A stretch of 64,000 nt of DNA from a virus, in IMG/VR virus record IMGVR_UViG_3300036790_000211, positions 1 to 64,000 of that record, one strand, 5' to 3'. This document shows positions 32,901-40,741 of this stretch, piece by piece; position 1 is the first letter of the stretch; each line of letters starts with the position of its first letter. The position numbers were made by a program, and so were the translations under genes. The notes under the pieces were generated by a model. That model saw only the letters and a program-made list of their open reading frames with translations, made no database searches and was not told where the DNA came from.

Positions 32901-32983
32901 GGCCCGCCGGTGGTGCCATGGCCGTTGCACAGCATTCCCGCCTGGGCGGGAACGGCGAAGACTGGTGCGAGAGGACCAGGCAT
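29963..32983 (-). CDS. Large tail-tip protein with kelch-like and Fn3-like regions
   Basis: A 1006-residue virion protein. Residues about 195-540 carry repeats with the look of a beta-propeller (LYVFGGHNTKTDGG, GGYLAHWWTPSGPTEG, GVLWAIYNNGG). Residues about 660-800 contain two Ig/Fn3-like domains (TIASLSPAQGASTDSAEPTL; DVTAVADPVNGWVTVGWENS), and the last 150 look like a DUF-type tail domain with YGVYSYRTMQIQLSQDQEL. Directly behind the tape measure, so a tail-tip or fibre protein that may bind cell-surface sugars. Confidence 0.6.
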   Translation of the reverse strand: MPGPLAPVFAVPAQAGMLCNGHGTTGGPLPTPAAPTLAASGSGTNLPAGQYTVKAVYLALWNALDYGCQTLPGPSAQITITAGQEITASLSGLRADVYAVSFYLTAAPATVTLGDFADEDTSGGAASAVLTTKTQGGQGPSSPPTVDTSDDGIKLDLLYKSASSVGIGGLRAVVSRIGLNGVTMASTPLWDSGCVDTPETNAIPFELYQTDLCIGPNAAVWYANRMYVLIGSDQTSGSPFPLSGISGIIISCPSSGPFLGSWRFESPVPQITNADICAPGALAVINGNLYTQSTQGIMYAALQGDGTLGAWSLFTNTVTVYAGNTMCGFDFGNQQGGVLWAIYNNGGSNEPVNCHVVNPDGSFASYSQIDIPAVVSWGALWLDPTGYAYYIGGENGSGVPQTTIYKTGFSVTTGAPTGNFASVSTGLPSARSRFAFAANGGYLAHWWTPSGPTEGAFAANLYVFGGHNTKTDGGTTTSWWLPASSVGGTAWNSSGTLPANMAEGAACYLAGASWQPYGSGSETPLKNYVGVLSLGSGGGADGGSGGPMSVITYDPALATSSFYGDNTPVALDVSDLGIGASITAVKNGQELVFYVGLGEMAASSPQGTVNYLAKYGIADGTRIQVDIYFWDGNGDPSDVESTIINIGQPPTIASLSPAQGASTDSAEPTLSFTFTPGAGGLGETIYRFQVIDDDGVTQIDTGWVKDQLNSYVATETPHLNQVPNPLTLIAQAQSLDVPMNDGVSTNQTQVTNTDISIGVPAADTPVDVTAVADPVNGWVTVGWENSTGSTAVENRVYWRATGQATWNLLRDDVVAVIGSAQSSKYMDQLPFMQALDFGVSGVTSDGGESPIATGPTGITISPSYQFDEGGFHGMLHVAGFDADGNSLGASADTMRVGVYMVDEPTFNRVIDAQNTITFGAKGGSTRYGVYSYRTMQIQLSQDQELIDPLDAFIQLVQANTYQMCYRDLMGYVIYCGIDLQHGSKHSLYINHELNLVESSAVYNPAA

Positions 32984-32986
32984 TGG

Positions 32987-35900
32987 TTAGGCTCCGAGAC
33001 GCGCCGCCATGGGCGCAGCGGTGGGGATGTCCGCGTTGACCTGGATCAGCTGGATGAGCATCTGCTGCATCGTGTTGGCCTGCTTCTGGAGCGCCGCAAC
33101 GATCTGGGTCAGCTGCGGGTTCGCCTGGTACTGGCCGGACGCCGCGGTGCTGCCCGAGCGCGCCGCCAGGGCGGTTGCGATCTGAGTTGCGAACTGCTGA
33201 GCGCTGGTGCTGCTGGAGCCGCTGGTGAGCGACGTCGGCAGCGGCGAGATCCCGCCCCCGCTCTGCTGAAGCAGGGCCTTGGGGATGACCGCCTCCGGAC
33301 CCGCCTCGCCGACGAGGGCGAAGGTGGGCTTGTTGACGATGCCGCCGGCGGCGAGGTGTGTGATGCCGAGGTGCTGGGCCACGGAAGCCGCGTCGCCTCC
33401 GATCCCGGAGACGGCGCCACCGACGGCGCCTGAGATGGCCGAGCCCAGCCCGGACAGGGCTCCGGTGATCCCTTTGAGGATTCCCTGGCCCACCTGCTTG
33501 GCCGCGTTTCCGACCTGGCCCACCATGTTGACCAGGATCGAAACGACCTTGCCTGGAAGCTGCTGAAACCACTGGACGATGGAGTTGATCAGGTCGGGGA
33601 TGATGGAGTGCCCGACCAGGGTGTCGAACAGATTTTCGGCCGCCCCGATGATCCCGGAAACGAATCCGGTGATCAGGTGAAGCACGATGGAGACGAGGCC
33701 GCCGATCAGGTCGACGATCAGGTTTTTGAGGTTGCCGAGGACGGAGAGGAGGTCGCCCGCGACGTTGACGACCATGTTCTTGGCGTCGGTCCAGGCTTCG
33801 GCCCAGTGGCCGTGCAGGAGGTCGGCGACGACCTCGACGATCCCGGTGAAGAGATCGACCCAGACCTTGAAGACCGACCCCAGGAGATTGATGACGTCGA
33901 TCGCGACCTGGATCGCTACGGGTATGGCGACCCCCAGGGTCGTGATCAGCGCCTTGAAAACGCCGCCGATCAGCACCGCCAGAATGGCCGCGACCACGCC
34001 GAGGACGATCGCGAGGATCTTCAGCCCTTCCTCTAGATAGGTCAGGGCTTGGCCGGCCCCGTGGATCTGGCCCAGCCCTTTGGCGAGGGTCTTCCAGAAG
34101 CCCTCTGCCAGCTTGACCCCGGAGTTGAAGGCGACCCCCAACATAGCGATCCCCTTGCGGAGTCCATCTAGTAGCGGCACCACGACCTTGAAGGGCACTC
34201 CGAGATGGAGGAGCCCGACCCCCAGGGCTTCGACCGGATCGTGGAACTGCTTGAAGTCAGCGATGGCCGCCTTGACCGCCCCGGTGACGGTGGTCAGGGC
34301 TCCGGACACATCGGACTTGATCTGTCCGAAATGGGACTTGATCGCAACCCCGACGATGAAGGCCACGGCAGCGAGGGCGGCGATGATGAGGATCACCGGA
34401 CCGATCGCCGCGATCAGGGTGCCCATGGCACCGAGGATGGCCGGACCGATCGCGCCCAGCCCGGCGAGGATGGCCGGACCCAGCTTCAGGAACAGGCCGG
34501 GGATACCAGAGATCAGGCCGGGGATCTTCCCGAGGAGCCCGATGAGGTTGGAGGGGTTGAAGAGGTCGAACACTCGGCCGACGGACTTGAGATCCGTAAC
34601 CGAGTGGAAGAGGTCCTTGACCGCAGTGACCGGGCCCTGGAGACGGAAGGCCATCTTGAACTCGGAGCCGAGGCCGCCGATGATGGTCTTGGCTACGCCC
34701 AGGTGCTCGATCCCGTCGAGCAGCTTGTCGAACCCTGCGCCGCCGATCTCCGCGATCTTGACCCCGAAGTCAGAGGCTGCCTTTCCAGCAGTACCAAGCC
34801 CGTCCTTCATCAGAGAGAAGACAGTCCCGAGCCCGGACATCTTGGAGCGAACCGTGGACCCGGCACCTGCCAGCCCTTCCAATCCGCCGGCCAGCCCTTT
34901 GAGCACGCCGCCGATCGGCGTGACCAGGAACTTGAACGGACCGAACACGCCGAGCAGCCGCATGACGGTGCCGCCGAGGAAGGTCGCCGCCCCGCTGATC
35001 ATCATCATGGCGCCGCCCAGGAGCAGGAAGGTTGCCAGCCCCTCGGCCACCTCGCCCACCAGCTTCTCGTGGGCCATGACCCAGGACAGGATCCCGGTCA
35101 CGATCGGGACCATCTTCTGCACGAGCACATCGAGCAGGGGGATGAACGCCTGGCCGAGGGCTACATCGATGGACTGGAGCCCGGCGTGGATCTGCTGGAG
35201 GCCGAACGCCGGGTCGTTGCGGATGAAGGTCATCCACGAGTTGGAGAAGTCTCCCGTCGTGCCGGTGAGGTCCTTCTCCTTCTGCTGGAGGCTGCCGAGG
35301 TTTGCGACCAGGGAAGCGATGCCGGTACCGGACCGGATGCCGCCGAACGCGGCACCGAGGAAGGAACCGAACTGCTGGGTGCTCAGGCCGGCCGCGAGCA
35401 TCTTCTGCTTGAGCCAGTCGAGGGTCTGACCCAGAGATCCTGTCGAGCGCAGCTTGGCTGCGACCATGGACTGGTTGATCCCGGCGGCGGCCAGGGTGGA
35501 CGAGAATGTCGCCACCTCGGTAGCGGCCTGGGCGTTGCCGACGCCCAGCGCCTCGAGCGCGGTGTTCGCCGCGGCCGACGGCATGGTGATCTGGATCAGG
35601 GCCGAGCGCAGGTAGGTGGCCGCGCGGCTGGCCGGGATCGAGAGGTCGGTCAGCGTCGCCATGGAAGCGCCGAGGGACTGAATGCTCACCCCGGCCTGCT
35701 GTGCAACCGGGAGGATGCCGGACCCCAGCGCTGTGGCGAACTGGGAGAACGTCATCTCGCCAAGGCCGGTCGTCTTGTTGAGGACGTTCATGACCGTGTT
35801 GACAGCGGTCCCGGTCTTGCCGTAGGTCGACAGGACGGCGAGGACGGCCTTGAGCGTGGTGGTCAGGTTGGCGTGGCCGATGTCAGCGAGCTTTGCCGAC

Positions 35901-36349
35901 TGAGCGAGGATGTTCTCCTCACCCGCTACGTTCTGCATCGGCTTCGGCAGCGAGGTCACTGCGGACTGGACGACGTAGAACGCGTCGGCCAGAGAGTCAG
36001 GGCCGATGCCGACCTTGGGGGCCAGCTGGATCAGGTAGTCCCCGACCGGCTTCATGGCATTGAGCGCCAGCCCTGCGTGGGTGACGACCATCACCATTTC
36101 GCTGTCGAAGGCGGCCGCGGCCTTGGCGGCTTCGTACATCCCTCCCACGAGGACGCCGCCCGCTGTGACCATCCCGGCGCCGACCTTCATCATTGAGAGG
36201 CCGACGTTCTGGAAGATGCCAGCGATCGAGTCGCCGCTGGCCATGACGTTCTTCTCCAGGTTCTTGATCGCGTTACCGACCTGTGAAGCGATCCCGCTCA
36301 ACAGGTCGTACCCGATGAATCGGATTACGAGGCTGTCTGTGAGGCTCAC
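32987..36349 (-). CDS. Tape measure protein
   Basis: A 1120-residue tail tape measure protein of the TP901-like kind, with a helical N-terminus (IASQVGNAIKNLEKNVMASG), long hydrophobic stretches near 430-470, 620-680 and 780-830, and a Gly/Ala-rich C-terminus with GPEAVIPKALLQQ (a motif common in such proteins). At about 0.15 nm per residue it would give a tail near 165-170 nm (inference). Position after the chaperones is canonical. Confidence 0.93.
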   Translation of the reverse strand: MSLTDSLVIRFIGYDLLSGIASQVGNAIKNLEKNVMASGDSIAGIFQNVGLSMMKVGAGMVTAGGVLVGGMYEAAKAAAAFDSEMVMVVTHAGLALNAMKPVGDYLIQLAPKVGIGPDSLADAFYVVQSAVTSLPKPMQNVAGEENILAQSAKLADIGHANLTTTLKAVLAVLSTYGKTGTAVNTVMNVLNKTTGLGEMTFSQFATALGSGILPVAQQAGVSIQSLGASMATLTDLSIPASRAATYLRSALIQITMPSAAANTALEALGVGNAQAATEVATFSSTLAAAGINQSMVAAKLRSTGSLGQTLDWLKQKMLAAGLSTQQFGSFLGAAFGGIRSGTGIASLVANLGSLQQKEKDLTGTTGDFSNSWMTFIRNDPAFGLQQIHAGLQSIDVALGQAFIPLLDVLVQKMVPIVTGILSWVMAHEKLVGEVAEGLATFLLLGGAMMMISGAATFLGGTVMRLLGVFGPFKFLVTPIGGVLKGLAGGLEGLAGAGSTVRSKMSGLGTVFSLMKDGLGTAGKAASDFGVKIAEIGGAGFDKLLDGIEHLGVAKTIIGGLGSEFKMAFRLQGPVTAVKDLFHSVTDLKSVGRVFDLFNPSNLIGLLGKIPGLISGIPGLFLKLGPAILAGLGAIGPAILGAMGTLIAAIGPVILIIAALAAVAFIVGVAIKSHFGQIKSDVSGALTTVTGAVKAAIADFKQFHDPVEALGVGLLHLGVPFKVVVPLLDGLRKGIAMLGVAFNSGVKLAEGFWKTLAKGLGQIHGAGQALTYLEEGLKILAIVLGVVAAILAVLIGGVFKALITTLGVAIPVAIQVAIDVINLLGSVFKVWVDLFTGIVEVVADLLHGHWAEAWTDAKNMVVNVAGDLLSVLGNLKNLIVDLIGGLVSIVLHLITGFVSGIIGAAENLFDTLVGHSIIPDLINSIVQWFQQLPGKVVSILVNMVGQVGNAAKQVGQGILKGITGALSGLGSAISGAVGGAVSGIGGDAASVAQHLGITHLAAGGIVNKPTFALVGEAGPEAVIPKALLQQSGGGISPLPTSLTSGSSSTSAQQFATQIATALAARSGSTAASGQYQANPQLTQIVAALQKQANTMQQMLIQLIQVNADIPTAAPMAARLGA

Positions 36350-36367
36350 CGGAGCGTCCCCTTGCCG

Positions 36368-37119
36368 TTACCGGCGTTGCTTCGGGTACTTGGACTGCTT
36401 GGCCTCTTCCTCGGCCTTCTTCTGCTCCAGCTCCTGGAGTTCGTCGGCGTAGATCGCGTACGAGCTCAGGACTTGGAAGTCGCGGGGGTGTGCGAGGAAC
36501 TGGCGGTAGACCTTCGACGGCCGAATGCCCTTCTCGAAGGCCCAGCCGACCAGGAAGGTGAGCGTGGACAGGGCGGGGTACTTCGGCACCATCCGCCCTG
36601 TCGGCTCACCGGCCGCGTCCGTCTCCTCGACGCGGACTCGGCTTAGCCGAAAAGCTCGAGGTCTTCCGGCCGGTCCTCGGTGCCCGAGATCTTGGCGATG
36701 TGGCGCGAGAGCTCGGTCATGCGCCCGCCCAACTGCTTCCGCAGCTCGGAGTGGACGACACACCGAGTCCCAGGAAGGGGCGCGCCGGACGGGGAGAGCC
36801 GGCCCGCGGCCTTGTTCAGGCTGTAGGCACAGATCATGTCCTTGGCGACCATCAGGTCCGGGCGGCGTTTCCCGCCCTCCCCCTTGCGAGTCGCCATCTT
36901 CACGATCGCGCTCTGCTCGCCGTCGGTGAGCGCGGCGCAGAGGATCCGCTTCTCCACGCCGAGGTGTACGAAGCGGAACCAGTCGGTGACCTGGTCGTCC
37001 GCCATGCCGAGGAACTCCTCGATGGAGACCTCCTCGGCGGGGTCGACCGGAGCAGCGACCACGTCCTCGCCGTCGACGTCCTCGACGACAGTGCCGGTGT
37101 CTTCGTTGTGGCGGACCAT
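36368..37119 (-). CDS. Tail assembly chaperone GT-type (-1 frameshift product)
   Basis: This is the extended chaperone made when ribosomes shift by -1 near 36649-36654 (CTTTTC on the minus strand, just before the G-type stop). The shift would read LELF then RLSRVRVEETDAAGEPTG and continue for about 93 residues to the stop at 36368 (ending KAEEEAKQSKYPKQRR). The extension has no start codon or ribosome site of its own in the right place. The shared N-terminus is the gene at 36643-37119. It resembles the lambda G/GT arrangement. Confidence 0.75.
36643..37119 (-). CDS. Tail assembly chaperone G-type
   Basis: A 158-residue protein between tail tube and tape measure, where the G-type tail chaperone lies. 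It has an acidic N-terminus (VVEDVDGEDVVAAPVDPAEE) and a helical core (ADDQVTDWFRFVHLG). It ends LELFG-stop on a CTTTTC run, giving the GT frameshift product. Start ATG overlaps the TAA of the gene before (TAATG). Confidence 0.8.
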   Translation of the reverse strand: MVRHNEDTGTVVEDVDGEDVVAAPVDPAEEVSIEEFLGMADDQVTDWFRFVHLGVEKRILCAALTDGEQSAIVKMATRKGEGGKRRPDLMVAKDMICAYSLNKAAGRLSPSGAPLPGTRCVVHSELRKQLGGRMTELSRHIAKISGTEDRPEDLELFG

Positions 37120-37475
37120 TACCTGCTCTCCTTGTCCGCCTGGGCAAGCTGCATCAGCTTCTGGCGGAGGTATGCGTTCTGTTCGCGGAGCTGCTCGCCC
37201 TGTGCGTCCTGGACCAGGCGCCGCAGAGTGGTGAACTGCTGCGGGCTGCTACACAGGAGCTCGCAGTAGTCGAGGATCAGCTTCTGGTGCTTCCAGAAGA
37301 TGCCTCTGAGCTCTCCGCTCATCTCCATTGCCTGTGCCGAGGCTCCCTGGTGGGTGCGGTGCTCTGTAGCCACGCACGTCTCACCAGGGGGCTCGGGGTC
37401 GATGTTCTCGACTTTCGCAGGGTTCCTCTGGAGTTCCTTGGCGATTGCCAACTGGCGCTCTGAGACCAGTCCCAT
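37119..37475 (-). CDS. Hypothetical tail-region protein (118 aa)
   Basis: A 118-residue helical protein (GELRGIFWKHQKLILDYCEL; EQLREQNAYLRQKLMQLAQA) between tube and chaperones. ATG 37475 is chosen for GAAGGAGAGTCGG upstream; the frame is open to a TTG at 37496. Function unknown, perhaps a tail assembly factor. Confidence 0.6.
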   Translation of the reverse strand: MGLVSERQLAIAKELQRNPAKVENIDPEPPGETCVATEHRTHQGASAQAMEMSGELRGIFWKHQKLILDYCELLCSSPQQFTTLRRLVQDAQGEQLREQNAYLRQKLMQLAQADKESR

Positions 37476-37517
37476 CCGACTCTCCTTCAGGTCCAAAAGG
37501 ACAGTGACCTCAGTCGG

Positions 37518-38000
37518 TCACTGACCCATGATGTCCTCAGCGGTAAAGGTCACCGACTCGGTGGTGAGCTTGTCGGCGCTCCAGTTGTTCGTGTCCTTAC
37601 CGAGGACCACGTTGATGAAGCGAAGCGAGGGCGGCGGCACAGTGCCTCCGTACTCGGCGGTCGGCACCATAATGATCTGGTACCTGTTGAACGCAGCCTG
37701 GCTCAGATACATGGAGCTGGCGTTGCCCGCAGCGGTCGGGCTCGCCGCTCCCTGCAGCATCGCTCGGAGGGTGCCGTTCAACCAGTAGCCCTTGATGGTT
37801 CCGGCGACTGCATAGCGGCCCCGCCGGTAGCCGGTGATCCGGCTACCCATGACAGGAACGCCTTCGATCATCTCGTCGGCGTCGTAGTCGATCTCGCTGA
37901 TCTCAGCGATGTCGACCCACGTGCCGCCGGAGAAGACCTGCAGCTGGAGCTCAGAACCATGGGCAACGTTCTCCGGCTGAATCGGGTTCAGCGAAGTCAC
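37518..38000 (-). CDS. Tail tube (major tail) protein
   Basis: A 160-residue tail tube protein of the XkdM-like type, with LQLQVFSGGTWVDIAEISE, VMGSRITGYRRGRYAVAGTI and KGYWLNGTLRAMLQG. GTG 38000 is preferred because GGAGG lies five bases upstream within the start-associated element; the upstream GTG at 38018 lies inside that element. No sheath gene accompanies it, so the tail is non-contractile. Confidence 0.78.
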   Translation of the reverse strand: MTSLNPIQPENVAHGSELQLQVFSGGTWVDIAEISEIDYDADEMIEGVPVMGSRITGYRRGRYAVAGTIKGYWLNGTLRAMLQGAASPTAAGNASSMYLSQAAFNRYQIIMVPTAEYGGTVPPPSLRFINVVLGKDTNNWSADKLTTESVTFTAEDIMGQ

Positions 38001-38005
38001 GTCGT

Positions 38006-38026
38006 CCTCCTGACTCACGTGTGCGG
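38006..38026 (-). repeat. Start-associated element, copy 5 (tail tube)
   Basis: Minus-strand CCGCACACGTGAGTCAGGAG then G. Near-identical to copy 1 and used as the ribosome site of the tail tube gene. Confidence 0.65.
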
Positions 38027-38071
38027 ACGGAGCGCCGGTGCGCCCCCTGTCGGCCCTGTTGGCTCAGGGCG

Positions 38072-38617
38072 TTAGACGTCGACGCTCATCACGGCGGAGC
38101 CGGTGACGATGAGCTCGAACGTGAAGAGCTGCGCCCCCTGCTGCCACAGCGGCCGGGCCATCAGCACGGCGAGGTGCTGGAAGGCCGAGAGCCGGTTGCA
38201 GTTGTAGAGAACGCACCCCTGGACCTGAGAGGCCAGGGCTCTCGCCGCATCCATGCCGCCGAGCTTCTGGTCGCAGACCGGGCTCACAGTGATGCGGGGG
38301 GTCAGGCGCTTCCCGCGCCTGGTCGACCCGGGCGCGGTGCCGGGGCCGAAGTTCTGACCCATCCGAGCGGCTACCTCGGGCGGGGTGGAGGTGTAGTCGT
38401 AGACGCAGATCAGGGGCTTCACCATCTGGCCGTCGGGGCCGATGAGCGAGGTCCCATTGGTGTCTATCTCGATCTGCGTGATGTCTTGCCAGGGCCATCC
38501 GGTCTGTACCTGGACGCCGTTCTCGACCGGGTATCCCGGGAGGAACGCGGGCGAGAAGTCCCAGTCGCGGAGCGCGGCCAGCAACTGGCTCACGCATTCG
38601 TCGATGCCACCGGCCAT
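38072..38617 (-). CDS. Tail terminator / tail completion protein
   Basis: A 181-residue protein in the slot between the HK97-gp10-like gene and the tail tube, where the tail terminator is encoded. Features: DECVSQLLAALRDW start, WPWQDITQIEIDTNG, and a C-terminal beta segment (GAQLFTFELIVTGSAVM). ATG 38617 is set by GGAGG; GTG 38620 is an alternative. Confidence 0.55.
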   Translation of the reverse strand: MAGGIDECVSQLLAALRDWDFSPAFLPGYPVENGVQVQTGWPWQDITQIEIDTNGTSLIGPDGQMVKPLICVYDYTSTPPEVAARMGQNFGPGTAPGSTRRGKRLTPRITVSPVCDQKLGGMDAARALASQVQGCVLYNCNRLSAFQHLAVLMARPLWQQGAQLFTFELIVTGSAVMSVDV

Positions 38618-39114
38618 CACCCTTCCTCCGCTTCGTCGACGAGGCTCTCCAGGACGGACTTGAGCGCGGCGGGCGCGAGGTCGTCAAAGAGGAGCTTCTC
38701 CAGCTCGAGGAAGGTGTGCGCCCAGAAGAGGCGCGCGAAGTGGCCGGGCCCGGGGCTGTCGACGCCCTTCTCGGTGAAGATGCCGTAGGGCTTGCCCTTG
38801 GGGTTCCCCTCGACGTTCGAGTTGAGGACTCCCTGCGAGATGTAGATCTCTCCGGAGGCGATGCCCAGCCCGATCTTGTTCTTGATCTGCGGGGCTTCCT
38901 GGAGGGTCATCGTCCGCTGGTACTCGGCCGGCTGGTACTGGTTGTAGACGTACTCGTCGATCATCGAGCGGGCGATGTTGATGCCCTCGGCGGTGGCCTC
39001 CTCGGTCATCTCCGTGGCCGCGGTCAGGATCTTCACGTCCGTGTTCAGGTAGCGATCGACGCGGGCGTCCCAGCGCTTCTGATCGATGTTGATTTCGAGG
39101 AGGGAGTTGCTCAT
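38617..39114 (-). CDS. HK97-gp10-like connector protein
   Basis: A 165-residue protein in the connector block. The helical N-terminal half (ATEMTEEATAEGINIARSMI) and the segment KGKPYGIFTEKGVDSPGPGHFARLF with a C-terminal helix resemble HK97 gp10-like tail-completion proteins. Overlaps both neighbours by ATGA. Confidence 0.6.
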   Translation of the reverse strand: MSNSLLEINIDQKRWDARVDRYLNTDVKILTAATEMTEEATAEGINIARSMIDEYVYNQYQPAEYQRTMTLQEAPQIKNKIGLGIASGEIYISQGVLNSNVEGNPKGKPYGIFTEKGVDSPGPGHFARLFWAHTFLELEKLLFDDLAPAALKSVLESLVDEAEEG

Positions 39115-39572
39115 TTCTGGCTGATCGCCTCGAAGGTCCACATGGCGTTGTCGGGCGAGATCACGGGGTTGATGACCTGGAGCCGCGTCCCGTCCGGCGC
39201 GACCATCCAGTCCTGGTCCTGCATCGTCACGGGGTTGCCGTCGACGTCGAGCGCGGCCATCTGGCCCTTCATCCGCTGCATCCAGGCCCCCATCGCCACG
39301 GAGTCGCCGGCGTCGTTGGCTCCGACGCGCAGCTCCTGGGGAGTCCACGTCGCCCAGACGTAGGTGTCGCTGGTGGGCTCGCTGTCGTCCGTCCGGTACT
39401 GCGTGGCCTGCACGAACGTGGTGTTGTACTGCGCGTTGCCCTCGCCACCCGTGTTGACGGTGACGGTGCCCTCCGGGGACCGGCTCTTGTAGAGCAGCGG
39501 ACCGATCCCGTTCTCGATGCAGGTGTCGCGGTGGAGGCGCAGGATCTCCAGCTGCGCCCGCGTGGCGCTCAC
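39111..39572 (-). CDS. Head-tail connector / stopper protein
   Basis: A 153-residue structural protein in the connector block (RAQLEILRLHRDTCIENGIG; a beta-rich middle with TDDSEPTSDTYVWATWTPQE; LQVINPVISPD). Position suggests the head-closure (stopper) role. ATGA overlaps on both sides. Confidence 0.5.
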   Translation of the reverse strand: MSATRAQLEILRLHRDTCIENGIGPLLYKSRSPEGTVTVNTGGEGNAQYNTTFVQATQYRTDDSEPTSDTYVWATWTPQELRVGANDAGDSVAMGAWMQRMKGQMAALDVDGNPVTMQDQDWMVAPDGTRLQVINPVISPDNAMWTFEAISQK

Positions 39573-40741
39573 TCCGAGCCTCGGGCGATGATCGGAACCG
39601 CCATGCCGAGGGCGAGCTCCGTCCGGCTACGGACCTGCTGTGCCAGCTGGAGCAGCGCCAGCGGCGACGAGGCGCGCTGGACGATGCCGCTCTTGACGCT
39701 GGTCGACCGGCTGGCGCTGGTGGCCTCCGACTCGAGGACCAGCGCGTACAGGAGGTCGCCAAAGAGACGCTTCTGGTACTCGGGGACACTCGGGTAGCTG
39801 GTGCCGCCGGCGCCGTCGTCGAGGCTCACTGGCGCGTGCCAGGCCGTGTACCGCACCAGGAGAGGGATGCCCCCCTCCTGCGGGACCGGATCGAGGTCGA
39901 CGCACGGGAAGCCGTTGATGTCGCGCTCCTCCCGCCAGTCGCCCACTCCGTAGTGGTCGAGCTCGGCGAGGAAGTTGTTGCGCAGCACGCGCGTGCTCTG
40001 CGCCGTCGGGTCGAGCACGAAGCGGCCCAGCGGCGAGCTTGGGATGAGCAAGAAGAACGCCAGGTCCGCGCCGGCGAGGATCTGCTCGCCGATCCGGTAG
40101 AGGACGTCGACGACGCTCATCACCGGGGGCAGGCCCAGGCCCGACATGTAGGTGGGGTTCAGGCTGTAGCGCTGCTGGTAGGCGACCGTCTGGAGCGGTG
40201 AGGAGTAGGGGTCGTCGCCGGGGCTGCCGAGCACGAAGTCGCCCAGCGGAGAGAGGCGGCTGAACTCCTCCCCGATCCCCTCGCACACGGACTCGTACGT
40301 GGCGTCGGGCACCACCTGGTAGGGCGGCGGGTCGACGTCGCGCATGAGGCCGCGGACGTAGCGGGCGGCATCCCAGGCGCTCGGTCCAACGAGGCAGCGG
40401 AAGGCGTCGGCGGCGCCGGTGATCTGGACCCAGAGGCCGGTGTCGCTGCTCGGGAAGCTCTCTTGCGCTCCGCCCGAGAAGGTGACCACCCAATAGGCGA
40501 TGTAGCGGCCCGGGGTCATGGTGTCGCCCGAAGCCCAGGCGTAGCTGACCTGACCCTTCGTGGCGTTCGCGATGGTGGCCGTCGCGTTGATGACCTGCGC
40601 GCCGGTCGCGTAGTTGACCAGCACGAAACTGACCGAGGCCCCGCTAAGGTCGACCGCGTTTCCGTCGCCGTCCTCGAGAGTGAAGGCGGCAACGGGCGCG
40701 GTGTCCGTCGTGCGGATGGTGAGGTCTGGGGAGGGCTGCAT
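39569..40741 (-). CDS. BppU-like domain fused to connector-type protein
   Basis: A 390-residue protein. Residues 1-105 follow the baseplate upper protein N-domain pattern (AFTLEDGDGNAVDLSGASVS, GRYIAYWVVTFSGGAQESF, then a WVQI strand). The rest is a distinct alpha/beta region with ARYVRGLMRDVDPPPYQVV and a central LGLPPVMSVVDVLYR, as in adaptor-type structural proteins. In the connector block; the fusion is unusual. Confidence 0.5.
   Translation of the reverse strand: MQPSPDLTIRTTDTAPVAAFTLEDGDGNAVDLSGASVSFVLVNYATGAQVINATATIANATKGQVSYAWASGDTMTPGRYIAYWVVTFSGGAQESFPSSDTGLWVQITGAADAFRCLVGPSAWDAARYVRGLMRDVDPPPYQVVPDATYESVCEGIGEEFSRLSPLGDFVLGSPGDDPYSSPLQTVAYQQRYSLNPTYMSGLGLPPVMSVVDVLYRIGEQILAGADLAFFLLIPSSPLGRFVLDPTAQSTRVLRNNFLAELDHYGVGDWREERDINGFPCVDLDPVPQEGGIPLLVRYTAWHAPVSLDDGAGGTSYPSVPEYQKRLFGDLLYALVLESEATSASRSTSVKSGIVQRASSPLALLQLAQQVRSRTELALGMAVPIIARGSE

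Noticed and set aside
34205-36196. Long + strand frames (663 aa and others) opposite the tape measure gene
   Set aside because: Codon usage and composition (D/E/G/R-rich shadow) match the antisense of the tape measure gene; no ribosome site or motifs.
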